Shown: positions 43,562 to 52,388 of the stretch, piece after piece | Position numbering within the stretch: the first letter of the stretch is position 1 | Layout: each line of letters opens with the position of its first letter | Source: Actinomycetota bacterium | GTDB taxonomy: Bacteria; Actinomycetota; Nitriliruptoria; Nitriliruptorales; JAHWKO01 | Assembly: GCA_019347675.1 (NCBI GenBank) | Contig: JAHWKW010000006.1 | Location: 1-64,000, forward strand | Direction of reading: 5' to 3' | DNA: 64,000 bases | Program-made: the position numbers and the translations under genes | Notes under the pieces: generated by a model | Seen by the model: the letters and a program-made list of their open reading frames with translations, nothing else | Database searches by the model: none | What the model was told of the DNA's origin: nothing

Positions 43562-44579
43562 AGCTGCGCACCGTCTCGACGAACAGGTCGAAGAACCGGG
43601 CGACGTCGAGTCGGAGGCCGACCTCCGCGTTCGGCGGCGGATACCTCCCCGGCCCGACCCCCGCATCGGGGAGCCTGCTGGTCGCCTCGGCGGTGTCGGC
43701 GGCCTGAACCGGCTGACGACGCGTTCCCTCGGCCCCATCCGCAACCGGTCGCGTGTCGCACACGGTCATGCCGCGCGTCAGCTCACCGCGCAGCTCCACG
43801 TCGACGTGCATCCGCCGGGCTTCGAGCAAGCCTGGGTCGATCACCCAGGCGACCGCGCACGGGTCGTGGAGGGGTGCTCCTGCCAGTCCCGTCCGGGCGC
43901 TGGATCTGGCGCTGTAGAAGCTCAGCAGGTCGACGCAGACCTCGCCCACCCGCGTCCCCGTGGCGCGCAGGCGGTCGAGTTGTTCGGGCCCCACGATGGC
44001 CTGGTGGGTGAGGTCGAGCCCAGCCATCCGGATGGGGACGCCGCTGTGAAGAACCAGCCGCGCCGCCTCCGGGTCGGCCCAGATGTTGAACTCGGCGGCC
44101 GGGGTCACGTTGCCGCCCGTGACCGCCCCGCCCATCAGGGTGATCTGCTCCAGGCGCCCCGCGAGGGCCGGCTCGAGCTGCAGGGCGGCGGCGACGTTGG
44201 TCAGCGGCCCGGTCGCCACGAGCGTGAGCGGCTCATGCTCGACGGCGGCCTCGCGGAGGAAGTCGACGGCGTGTCGCGGCTGAGGTTCGATGACCGGCTC
44301 AGGTAACTGGGCCCCGTCCAGGCCCGTCTCCCCATGGACCTCGGGTGCATGACGGGCTTCGCCGACGAAGGGACGGGCCGCGCCCGGGTGCACCGGGATG
44401 TGCTCCAGGCCCGCCAGCGTGAGGATCTTCAGCGCGTTGCGGGTCACCTTCTCCAACGACTGGTTGCCGTGCACCGTCGTGATGCCGACCACATCGAGGT
44501 GGCGGGCGGCCAGCAGGATCGCCATGGCGTCGTCCTGGCCAGGGTCGCAGTCGAGGACGATGGCTGGCCGTCGACTCAT
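43554..44579 (-). CDS. Nucleoside hydrolase (inosine/uridine-preferring family)
   Basis: 341 residues. DCDPGQDDAMAILLAA at residues 10-25 is the calcium-binding Asp cluster (DxDxxxDD), TTVHGNQSLEKVTRNALKIL the second strand, and LVATGPLTNVAAAL and AEFNIWADPEAARLVL follow as in IunH/RihA-type enzymes. Splits nucleosides into base and ribose. Translationally coupled to ribokinase. Substrate specificity among pyrimidine and purine nucleosides is not inferable. Residues 290-320 are an unusual low-similarity insertion. Confidence 0.9.
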   Translation of the reverse strand: MSRRPAIVLDCDPGQDDAMAILLAARHLDVVGITTVHGNQSLEKVTRNALKILTLAGLEHIPVHPGAARPFVGEARHAPEVHGETGLDGAQLPEPVIEPQPRHAVDFLREAAVEHEPLTLVATGPLTNVAAALQLEPALAGRLEQITLMGGAVTGGNVTPAAEFNIWADPEAARLVLHSGVPIRMAGLDLTHQAIVGPEQLDRLRATGTRVGEVCVDLLSFYSARSSARTGLAGAPLHDPCAVAWVIDPGLLEARRMHVDVELRGELTRGMTVCDTRPVADGAEGTRRQPVQAADTAEATSRLPDAGVGPGRYPPPNAEVGLRLDVARFFDLFVETVRSYG

Positions 44580-44599
44580 CGCCTGGCTCCCGACCGATC

Positions 44600-44615
44600 G
44601 CCACCTCCGGGTGGC
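44600..44615. terminator. Short hairpin between menB and the nucleoside hydrolase gene
   Basis: GCCACC-TCCG-GGTGGC. Perfect stem with a 4-nt loop in the 87-bp gap; may attenuate transcription from menB, but no T-run is present. Confidence 0.3.
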
Positions 44616-44666
44616 AAGCTTACGGGGGTCGCCGGCGGCGCGACCGCGGACCGCGACCTGGCCGTG

Positions 44667-45566
44667 TCAGTAGTGGTAGGGGAACGGGCTCCAGTCGGGC
44701 GGGCGCTTCTCGAGGAACGCGTCGCGCCCCTCCTGCGCCTCCTCGGTCATGTACAGCAGCCGCGTCGCTTCCCCGGCGAACAGCTGCTGGCCGACGAAGC
44801 CGTCGTCGACGAGGTTGAGCGCGAACTTCAGCATCCGCGTGGCGGTCGGCGACTTCGCACAGACCTTACGGGCCCAGGTGAGGCCGACGCGCTCGAGGTC
44901 GCCGCGCGGTACGACGGTGTTGACCATCCCCATGCGGTGGGCGTCGTGCGCGGAGTACTCGTCACCGAGGAAGAAGATCTCGCGGGCGAACTTCTGCCCG
45001 ACCTGGCGGGCCAGGTAGGCGGACCCGAAGCCGCCGTCGACGCTCGCGACGTCGAGGTCGGTCTGTTTGAAGCGGGCGTCGTGGCTCGCGATCGTGAGGT
45101 CACACACGACGTGGAGGCTGTGGCCTCCGCCGGCCGCCCAGCCGGCAACGAGGCAGATCACGACCTTGGGCATGAACCGGATCAGGCGCTGCACCTCCAG
45201 GATGTGCAGGCGGCCGGTCCGAGCGGTGTCGACCGTGTCGGCGGTCTCACCTGCTGCATAGCGGTAGCCGTCCCGTCCGCGGATGCGCTGGTCACCACCG
45301 GAGCAGAACGCCCACCCGCCGTCGCGCGGCGATGGTCCGTTCCCGGTCAACAGCACGCAGCCCACCTCCGACCACTGCCGGGCGTGGTCAAGCGCCGTGT
45401 ACAGCTCATCGACCGTGTGCGGGCGGAAGGCGTTGCGGACCTCCGGCCGGTCGACAGCGATGCGGACCGCGCCGACGTCGCGCGCTCGGTGGTAGGTGAT
45501 GTCGGTGAACGCGAAGCCGTCGATCTCGTCCCAAGCGTGGGCGTCGAAGATCTCGGAGACCACCAC
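44667..45566 (-). CDS. menB: 1,4-dihydroxy-2-naphthoyl-CoA synthase
   Basis: 299 residues from GTG 45566 (GGAGGAGC upstream; GTG 45563 is adjacent). MenB features: IAVDRPEVRNAFRPHTVDEL, WAFCSGGDQRIRGRDGYRYA, VVICLVAGWAAGGGHSLHVV CDLTIAS, and the C-terminal DAFLEKRPPDWSPFPYHY. Closes the naphthoate ring in menaquinone biosynthesis from succinylbenzoyl-CoA. No other men gene is in the window. Confidence 0.95.
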   Translation of the reverse strand: MVVSEIFDAHAWDEIDGFAFTDITYHRARDVGAVRIAVDRPEVRNAFRPHTVDELYTALDHARQWSEVGCVLLTGNGPSPRDGGWAFCSGGDQRIRGRDGYRYAAGETADTVDTARTGRLHILEVQRLIRFMPKVVICLVAGWAAGGGHSLHVVCDLTIASHDARFKQTDLDVASVDGGFGSAYLARQVGQKFAREIFFLGDEYSAHDAHRMGMVNTVVPRGDLERVGLTWARKVCAKSPTATRMLKFALNLVDDGFVGQQLFAGEATRLLYMTEEAQEGRDAFLEKRPPDWSPFPYHY

Positions 45567-45712
45567 CTGCTCCTCCCGCCGGTGACGCCCGAGCGTAGGG
45601 AGCCGCGCGGGGTGCGCGCTCCGCCAGCCACCACCGGCCATGCTGGACCGGACACCGCACGCCGTGACGCGTTCGACGGCGGCGTTCGGTTCGATGGCGC
45701 CACCGGACGAGG

Positions 45713-46249
45713 ATGCAGTTGAACGCACCGGATGACCACCTGCTGCGCCGCCTGGAGCGCACCTTCGACACCGCCGAGACGCCGGAACAGCAACCGTTTG
45801 GCGCATACGCGGGGCGCTGGCTGGCAACGACGCTGCCGCCGACCGCGGACGCGGTGGTGTCCGCCGCAATCCGCGGCACCGGCATGTGGCGCGGCAAGCG
45901 CTTCCTCGACGGCCGCGGGGCGAACATCGTCGCGTCCCGTGCGGGTCCGCTGCTGTGGGCGATCACCGACCATGTCCGCACCCGCGGTGCGCAGACCGAG
46001 GCGGCACCGTTCGAGATCCGCCGCGGACCAACGACCCGGGGGGCCGGTGACGCCTGGCTGCTGGACTACGACGTGGCGTTCAACCGCTGGCCGCTGCGCC
46101 GGCTGCGCGACGAGCTCCGCGCGACCCGCGACGGGCGACTGATCGGCCGCGCGACGCTTGAACTGGTCGGGCGCCGGCCCGTGCTCGGCTACTTCCTGCT
46201 GCGGTCGGCTGATCGGTCGCGTGTCGCGCGTGCGGCACACCGCGGGTGA
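45713..46249 (+). CDS. Hypothetical protein
   Basis: 178 residues from ATG 45713, divergent from menB. Conserved-looking segments: GKRFLDGRGANIVASRAGPL, FEIRRGPTTRGAGDAWLLDY, RRLRDELRATRDGRLIGRAT, ending FLLRSADRS. The GKxF and ExGxRxG-less layout recalls lipocalin-like or polyketide-cyclase-like small proteins, but I cannot place it. It ends 7 bp before the convergent Rieske gene. Confidence 0.6.
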   Translation: MQLNAPDDHLLRRLERTFDTAETPEQQPFGAYAGRWLATTLPPTADAVVSAAIRGTGMWRGKRFLDGRGANIVASRAGPLLWAITDHVRTRGAQTEAAPFEIRRGPTTRGAGDAWLLDYDVAFNRWPLRRLRDELRATRDGRLIGRATLELVGRRPVLGYFLLRSADRSRVARAAHRG

Positions 46250-46256
46250 GGTGGGC

Positions 46257-48014
46257 TCAGACCCCCTCGTGGACGGCCTCCCCGCGGTGCAGCCGCAGCG
46301 CGATGTCGTAGGTCTGCCTGGTCGAGCGCACCGTCGGCCACTGCGCCGCGAGGAACCGGGCCACGCCGATCAGGACGTGTCCGGCCTCGGGGCGGCCCGC
46401 GAACCGGTGGTGCTGGCGCACGCCGGCCTCGAACATCTGGTAGTCGTGGAAGCCGGCGTCTTCGCGGAGCAGCGCGCGCCCCAGCACACGGATCAGCTCC
46501 TGGGAACGGCCGGCCGCCACCACGTCCGCGACCACCTGCCCGGCCTCGTTGACCGCACCGTGTGTGTCGAACAGCTCGAGCAGGTCGCCCGCGTCGCGGT
46601 GGACGCCCGACGGCTGGGGGATCGGCCGCTTGGGGACGTTGAGGAACCGTTCGAGGTGCACCGCCATCGCTGCGTCGAAGATCCCCCGGGCCAGGAGCGG
46701 GGACGGTGCCCGGGCCATGGCCGCGTCGACGGCGTTGGCGTAGGTGAACGTGTGGTGGACGGTGTCCCAGTCCCCGTGTTCGTTGGAGGTCGGGAAGTGC
46801 ACCGGCCTGCGTGCAGCCGAGTAGGCCACGGCGGCGGCCAGCTCCTGGAGCGGAACGTCAGCGCGCAGCAGGTCCCGCATGGCGTCGAGGATCTCGGCGG
46901 GTGCATCATCGAGGATGACCTCCGCCAGCTCACGGTGACCGTCCCAGTGCTCACGCTGCTGCGGTGGCGCCTCGACGAGCCCGTCGAGCTCCTCGTACAC
47001 ACCCTCCAGAAGTGCGGGGACGTCAACCGGGTGACGCCACGCGGCGGTCTCCTCCATGCGGGTCGCCCCGACCAGGGCCGGGACCAGCGCAGGCAGGATC
47101 TCGTGGGCGTGCTCCCACCCGATGTGGTCCAGCAGCTCGAAAGCCTTGTTGGCGAAGTCGAGGGTGTGGCCGACATCGAGGAAGCGGTGATCGGTGCAGG
47201 CAGCGAAGATCATGTGCGCGACCGTGGCCGCAGGCAGTCCGGCACGGATCGCGGTCTTCAGCGTCCGCTCCGCGGCGCTGGCCGAGCGCAGCTCGATGAA
47301 CCGGCGGAACCAGTCGGTGAGGCGTTGCGGGCTCACGTCGCTGGTCGCGAGCGCCTCCAGGTCGAAGCTGGGTGGCTCTGCAGCGGTGCTGCGGGCGACC
47401 CGCAGCACACCGTGGTAGGCGGCGCAGGCCCGATCCGCGGGGTCCAGAGCCGGCACCACGTTGGCCATGCAGGTCAGGATCGACAGGCCCGCACTCCACC
47501 CCCGGTCGCGGTTGCGGACGCCGAACAGGGCCGCGTCGCGGACGGCCTCGTCGGTCGCACCCTCTTCGGCGAGACCGATCACGCTTTTGGCGAGCACCAG
47601 GCGGATGTTGTGCTGGAGTCCCTCGCGCAGCTTGCGCAGCCGGTACGCGCGCCAGTCGCGATCCAGTGGTTCGGTGCCCACCAGGACGCGCCCGTCGCGG
47701 ACCTCAACCGGGAAGGACAGCGCATCGTCGGCCCACGGGTCGAACGTGCAGCCGCTGGCCAGGTCGAAGCGTGCATGGTGCCAGTGGCAGGTCAAGGTCC
47801 CGTCGGCGACGGTGCCTCGATCGAGTGGGAATCCCATGTGCGGGCAGCGGTTGTCGAGCGCGACGACCCGTCCCGCGTCGGCCACGACCAGGACCCGGTA
47901 GCGGCCGGCGGTCGCCACGAGGTGGCCGTTGGCGTGCAGCTCCTCGACGCCGCCGACGTCGACCGTGGTGGCGGGTCGGGCAGCGTCCATGGTGGCGGGC
48001 CTGGCAGCGTCCAT
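46257..48014 (-). CDS. Rieske 2Fe-2S protein with long helical C-terminal domain
   Basis: 585 residues from ATG 48014 (also possible 47990 or upstream ATGs). The Rieske motifs NRCPHMGFPL (residues 56-65) and LTCHWHHARFDLASGCTF give all four cluster ligands. About 480 residues follow with repeated helical character (HEILPALVPALVGATRMEET, SAARRPVHFPTSNEHGDWDT, FHDYQMFEAGVRQHHRFA) and many His, which may form another metal or substrate site; I do not know this domain. The N-terminus starts with a duplicated MDAARPAT. Possibly an oxidoreductase component; partners are not visible. Confidence 0.75.
   Translation of the reverse strand: MDAARPATMDAARPATTVDVGGVEELHANGHLVATAGRYRVLVVADAGRVVALDNRCPHMGFPLDRGTVADGTLTCHWHHARFDLASGCTFDPWADDALSFPVEVRDGRVLVGTEPLDRDWRAYRLRKLREGLQHNIRLVLAKSVIGLAEEGATDEAVRDAALFGVRNRDRGWSAGLSILTCMANVVPALDPADRACAAYHGVLRVARSTAAEPPSFDLEALATSDVSPQRLTDWFRRFIELRSASAAERTLKTAIRAGLPAATVAHMIFAACTDHRFLDVGHTLDFANKAFELLDHIGWEHAHEILPALVPALVGATRMEETAAWRHPVDVPALLEGVYEELDGLVEAPPQQREHWDGHRELAEVILDDAPAEILDAMRDLLRADVPLQELAAAVAYSAARRPVHFPTSNEHGDWDTVHHTFTYANAVDAAMARAPSPLLARGIFDAAMAVHLERFLNVPKRPIPQPSGVHRDAGDLLELFDTHGAVNEAGQVVADVVAAGRSQELIRVLGRALLREDAGFHDYQMFEAGVRQHHRFAGRPEAGHVLIGVARFLAAQWPTVRSTRQTYDIALRLHRGEAVHEGV
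47967..48014 (-). repeat. 24-bp tandem duplication at the start of the Rieske gene
   Basis: On the minus strand ATGGACGCTGCCNNGCCCGC-type 24-mers occur twice in a row (48014-47991 and 47990-47967), differing at about two bases, each beginning with ATG. The encoded peptide MDAARPAT is doubled and either ATG could serve as the start. Confidence 0.6.
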
Positions 48015-48166
48015 CGAGGCTCCCGTCCGGCGCTGCATCATCCCACCACGCGTGGTGATGTGACGCATCCTCCGAGCGGAGACCGCGCGACGGGGCCGAC
48101 GCCTCGCCGCCGGCCGGCCGGGTCGCACGGGATGCCATCCCCGTCGTTGTCTGAAACCATGGTCCC

Positions 48167-48934
48167 ATGAGTTCCGACAACGACCTTGCTGCCGTGGTCT
48201 TCGACGTGGACGGCACGCTCGTCGAGAGCGAGCGTCACGGCCACCGCGTGGCGTTCAACAGTGCGTTCGACGAGCTCGACATGCCCGACCGGTGGGACGA
48301 GGAGACCTACGGGCGGTTGCTGGAGGTGTCGGGTGGCGAACGGCGGCTACGCCACTACCTGGAGGAACAGGGCCACGCGGACGACCACGCCGCCGAGCTC
48401 GCCAGCCAGCTGCACGAGATCAAGACGCGCCGGTTCCGCGAGCTGGCCGACGGCGGTGAGATCCCCGAGCGCCCGGGCGCGACCCGCCTGTTGGACGAGC
48501 TCGCCGATGCGGGGATCCCGGTCGCCGTGGCCACCACCGGGACACGAGCGTGGGTGGAGCCGTTGCTGGACAAGCTGTTCGGTCTGGAACGCTTCGCGGT
48601 GATCCGGACCGGTACGGAGGTCGAGGACCGCAAGCCGGACCCGAAGGTCTTCGTCGAGACGGTCTCGGCGCTGGATGTGCCGCCGGAGCGCAGCGTGGCG
48701 GTGGAGGACTCCGAGAACGGGGTCGTCGCGGCCCGCGCTGCTGGCTTGCCCTGCGTGGTGATCGTCAACGACTACACCCGGGAGCAGGACTTCGAGGGCG
48801 CCGCACTCGTCGTCGACCGCTTCGGCGCACCGGGGCGGTGCGAGGTCCTGGCGGGACCGCAGGACCTCCTGGAAGACGGAGCCGTGACGCTGCGCACGCT
48901 GCGGGCGGTGGCCGCGAGCCACGGCAACCGGTGA
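48167..48934 (+). CDS. HAD-superfamily phosphatase (CbbY/beta-phosphoglucomutase-like)
   Basis: 255 residues from ATG 48167. Motif I VVFDVDGTLVESERHGHRVA (nucleophile Asp), motif II VATTGTRAWVE, motif III Lys in EDRKPDPKVFVE, motif IV VAVEDSENGVVAARAAGLPC. The cap insertion after motif I and the conserved CVVIVNDYT place it with CbbY/Gph-like enzymes. Substrate likely a sugar phosphate. Followed after 50 bp by an epimerase gene on the same strand. Confidence 0.9.
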   Translation: MSSDNDLAAVVFDVDGTLVESERHGHRVAFNSAFDELDMPDRWDEETYGRLLEVSGGERRLRHYLEEQGHADDHAAELASQLHEIKTRRFRELADGGEIPERPGATRLLDELADAGIPVAVATTGTRAWVEPLLDKLFGLERFAVIRTGTEVEDRKPDPKVFVETVSALDVPPERSVAVEDSENGVVAARAAGLPCVVIVNDYTREQDFEGAALVVDRFGAPGRCEVLAGPQDLLEDGAVTLRTLRAVAASHGNR

Positions 48935-48984
48935 GACGGCCGACGCGGGGCCTGATGGCAGCCACGCACGAGGAAGGACACGAC

Positions 48985-50022
48985 GTGACGACGACCCCCC
49001 GAGACGACCGGAGGGCGCTGGTGACGGGTGGTACCGGCTTCCTCGGTAGCCACCTGGTCGCCGAGCTGCTGGCGCGCGGATGGCGCGTGCGGACCTGCGG
49101 TCGGCGAACCAGGCCCCCGGGCGTGCCGAGCGCGGCTGAGTACGTCTGCGCGGAACTCGGCAGTGACGCCCCGCTGGACCGGGTGGTCCGCGACGTCACG
49201 CACGTGTTCCACCTGGCCGGGCTGTCCAGCTCGATTGCGACCGAGGAGGAGATGCGCCGCACCAACGTGGACGGCACGCGCCAGCTGCTGGACGCCGCTG
49301 CGGGGGAGGACGTCGAGCGGGTGGTGCACGTGAGTACCTCGTCGGTGTACGGAAGCAGTGTTCAGCTGCCTCTGCCTGTCCCCGAGGATGCCGACAAGCA
49401 CCCCAGCCCCGGGTACGGCCAGAGCAAGTGGGAGGCCGAGAAGATCGCGTTCGCGATCGCCGAGGATCGGGGGCTGCCGGTCGCGGTGTTGCGCCCCACC
49501 ACCGTGTACGGGCCCGGTGCGGTGAAGCTCCTGGCCAGCACCATCCTCGACGCGGCTGTTGAACGTTTCGCCGGGCTGGACACGTTCGCGGTCGACAGCG
49601 ACGAGATCGAGCTGCGCATGGTCCACGTCGACGACCTGGTCGGCGCCTGCCTGCACCTCGCCGAGCACCCGACGGCAGCAACCGGGGCCTACAACCTGTC
49701 CGGCAGCTACCCGACCAACCACCAGGTCGGTGAGGTGATCGCCGAGGAGCTGGGGATGAAGCTGGACGGGACCGACGATCCCGAACGGGGGCTGGCCTAC
49801 GAGAAGCGCGCCGCGGTGCGCGAGCGCATGCTGGAGCGCGGCATGGTCGACGGGATCATGCTCAAGGAGAAGCGGGTCCGTTTCCTGAAGAAGTCGAACC
49901 CCAACAACCGGTTGAGCCTGGAAGCGCTGGCGGCCACCGGGTTCGAGCCGCACGTGACCGACGTCCCCGGGTCGGTCGCCTCCACCGTCCGCTGGTACCG
50001 CGACGTGCGCTGGATCATCTGA
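48985..50022 (+). CDS. NAD-dependent epimerase/dehydratase
   Basis: 345 residues from GTG 48985 (AGGAAGGA six bases upstream; ATG 48955 is an alternative without Shine-Dalgarno). VTGGTGFLGSHLVAELLARG at the N-terminus, HVFHLAGLSS, VHVSTSSVYGSS with catalytic Ser/Thr and YGQSKWEAEKIAFA with Tyr-x3-Lys, then AVLRPTTVYGPGAV and HVDDLVGACLHLAEHP. Extended-SDR family, of the sterol-dehydrogenase/dihydroflavonol type. Substrate unknown. Confidence 0.9.
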   Translation: MTTTPRDDRRALVTGGTGFLGSHLVAELLARGWRVRTCGRRTRPPGVPSAAEYVCAELGSDAPLDRVVRDVTHVFHLAGLSSSIATEEEMRRTNVDGTRQLLDAAAGEDVERVVHVSTSSVYGSSVQLPLPVPEDADKHPSPGYGQSKWEAEKIAFAIAEDRGLPVAVLRPTTVYGPGAVKLLASTILDAAVERFAGLDTFAVDSDEIELRMVHVDDLVGACLHLAEHPTAATGAYNLSGSYPTNHQVGEVIAEELGMKLDGTDDPERGLAYEKRAAVRERMLERGMVDGIMLKEKRVRFLKKSNPNNRLSLEALAATGFEPHVTDVPGSVASTVRWYRDVRWII

Positions 50023-50158
50023 GAGGGCGCGACGCTCACCGTCGACCGCGGCCGGGTGGGCCGCTGCGTCCTGCGGCCAGCCGCGAGACTAGGACTAGGC
50101 TGCGGCGCCCGGCAGGCCGGAGCCAGCCGGTGAGCTCCCAGCCAGCCGGGGGTCGGCC

Positions 50159-52288
50159 GTGCCTGGTCTCACGCCGCTCGGGGGCCATGAGCTCCTGGTG
50201 CTGTGGGTTCAGTTCGTCGTCCTGCTGACCGTCGCACGGGGACTCGGCTACCTCATGCGGCTCCTGGACCAGCCGGCCGTGGTCGGCGAGCTCGGGGCGG
50301 GTCTGGTGTTGGGCCCGTCCATCCTCGGGCGCCTCGCCCCGGATGTCGCCGCGTGGCTGTTCCCGGCCAGTGAACTCCAGAGCGGGCTGATCCTGGCGCT
50401 GGCCTGGTTCGGAGCGATCCTGCTGCTGGTCACCACCGGCTTCGAGACCGACCTGGGACTGGTCCGCCGGCTGGCCCGCACGGCCGCGTTGGTCCCGATC
50501 GGCAGCCTCGTCCTGCCGCTGGCTGTCGGGGTCGCGGCCGGCGCGGTCATGCCCGTGGCGTTCTTCGGGGAGCGTGCCGACCGGACCGTGTTCGCAGCGT
50601 TCATGGGACTGGCGCTGTCGATGTCGGCGCTCCCGGTCGTCGCCCGGATCCTGAAGGACATGGGACTGCTCCGTCGCGACGTGGGGCAGGTGACCATCTT
50701 CGCGGCCATGGCCGACGACATCGTCGGATGGCTCGCACTCGGTGTGCTGACCGGGGCCGTGGTCGGACGCGGCTTCGCTCCCGGCGCGCTGGCCACGACG
50801 GTCGTGGTCCTGCTGGTCTTCGTGGCGTTCCTGTTCACGCTCGGGCAGCGGCTCACCGACGCGGCGCTCCGCTTGTCGCTGCGACTCACCGACGGCATCG
50901 CCGGAGCCCTGACCGTGACCGTGCTGGTGGTGCTGGCCGCGGCGGCGATCACGCAGGCGGCCGGCGTCGAAGCGGTGGTCGGCGCGTTCCTCGCCGGCAT
51001 CGTCCTGGGCCGCTCACGCTACCGCAAGGCGGAGGTGCTCCAGGCGGTGGAGCTGATGAGCACCGCCGTGTTCGCCCCGCTGTTCTTCGCCACCGCCGGG
51101 CTGTACGTCGACCTCGGCACGTTGGGGGAACCGGTCACCGCGGTGTGGACCGCCGTGGTCTTCGTCATCGCGACCGGGTCGAAGCTGGTCGGCACCTACC
51201 TCGGCGCCCGTGCCGGGGGCGCCGCCCCCATGGCTGGCGCGGCGATGGGGATCGCGCTCAACGCCCGGGGGGCGCTGGGGATCATCCTGGCGACGGTGGC
51301 GCTCAGCATCGGGGTGTTCAACCAGCGCAGCTACACCGTCACGGTGCTGATGGCGCTGGTCACGTCGATGATGGTCCCGCCCCTGCTGCGGCGGATGCTC
51401 AACCGGATCTCGACCGGACCTGAGGAAGCGCAACGCCTGCAGCGCGAGGCGTTGCTGAGCGAGAGCGTCGTGGCGGGCGTCGACAGCGCACTGCTTCCCA
51501 CCCGCGGCGGCCGCAACTCCGAGCTCGCCGCCCGGGTCCTGGACCTGGTCTTGAAGCCGGATGCGTCGGTCACAGTCATGACCGTGGACACCGGCGTGGT
51601 CACGGCGGGGCCGGCCTCGGACGCGGCCGCTCGGATCGCCCGGCAACTGGCGGGGCGGCCGATCGAACGCCGCCGCCGGCCCGCGGTCGACGCGGGCGCT
51701 GCGATCCTGAAGGAGGCCGGGTTCGCCTACGGCCTGGTCGCGGTCGGTGCCACCGAAGACCTGCGGACCACCCACCGTCTGTCGCCGGTGATCCACGCGA
51801 TCCTCGCCGGAAGTCCGGTCCCGGTCTTGCTGGTCCGGGCCGGTCGCGGAGGCGCCCGGTTGGGGCGCCTGTTGGTGCCCGCCACCGGGACCCGGATCGG
51901 TCGTGGGGCCGAGGAGGTCGCCTACACCCTGGCCGCCCGCACCGGTGCCGAGGTGGACGTCGTGCACGTGATCAGCCGAGCCGACCGGATGGCACTGGCG
52001 GCGTGGCAAGGGCAGCCAGCCTTCCAGCTCGAACGGGACGGGTTGCTGGCCCGATCGCTGGAGCTGGCGGCCACGTTCGGGCGGTCGGCGACCGGCTTCA
52101 CACGGTTGGGTGCAGCCACCGCCGAGACGCTCCTGACCACGGCGGCCGAGCGGGGCGTCGACACGATCGTCCTGGGGGCCAGCGCCCGGGCGCTGGAGGA
52201 CCAGGCTTTCCTCGGACACGGCACCGAGTACCTGCTCGAGCACGCCGATCAGACCCTGATCGTGGTGGTGTTCCCCGAGACGTGGTAG
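50159..52288 (+). CDS. CPA2-type cation:proton antiporter with USP-like tail
   Basis: 709 residues from GTG 50159. About twelve transmembrane segments occupy residues 1-410: QPAVVGELGAGLVLGPSILG, the gating ADDIVGWLALGVLTGAVVG (Asp pair), GVEAVVGAFLAGIVLGRSRY, FAPLFFATAGLYVDLGTLGE. After the transporter comes a cytosolic region with two repeats resembling universal stress protein folds (residues about 450-580 and 580-709; GVDTIVLGASARALEDQAFL, HADQTLIVVVFPE). Exchanges Na+ or K+ for protons; the tail may bind a nucleotide such as ATP or cAMP. It directly precedes the two-component locus. Confidence 0.88.
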   Translation: MPGLTPLGGHELLVLWVQFVVLLTVARGLGYLMRLLDQPAVVGELGAGLVLGPSILGRLAPDVAAWLFPASELQSGLILALAWFGAILLLVTTGFETDLGLVRRLARTAALVPIGSLVLPLAVGVAAGAVMPVAFFGERADRTVFAAFMGLALSMSALPVVARILKDMGLLRRDVGQVTIFAAMADDIVGWLALGVLTGAVVGRGFAPGALATTVVVLLVFVAFLFTLGQRLTDAALRLSLRLTDGIAGALTVTVLVVLAAAAITQAAGVEAVVGAFLAGIVLGRSRYRKAEVLQAVELMSTAVFAPLFFATAGLYVDLGTLGEPVTAVWTAVVFVIATGSKLVGTYLGARAGGAAPMAGAAMGIALNARGALGIILATVALSIGVFNQRSYTVTVLMALVTSMMVPPLLRRMLNRISTGPEEAQRLQREALLSESVVAGVDSALLPTRGGRNSELAARVLDLVLKPDASVTVMTVDTGVVTAGPASDAAARIARQLAGRPIERRRRPAVDAGAAILKEAGFAYGLVAVGATEDLRTTHRLSPVIHAILAGSPVPVLLVRAGRGGARLGRLLVPATGTRIGRGAEEVAYTLAARTGAEVDVVHVISRADRMALAAWQGQPAFQLERDGLLARSLELAATFGRSATGFTRLGAATAETLLTTAAERGVDTIVLGASARALEDQAFLGHGTEYLLEHADQTLIVVVFPETW

Positions 52289-52388
52289 CGGCTTGCTCGC
52301 GCCGGCGACAGCGGGGCGACACCGCCGGCCGCGTCACCGTGACGGTGTGGCGGGCCACGGCGCAGGTCCTCGCCGTATCCTTGCGGTC

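Noticed and set aside
46158-48170. Open plus-strand frame of 670 codons
   Set aside because: Antisense to the Rieske gene, which has all cluster ligands.
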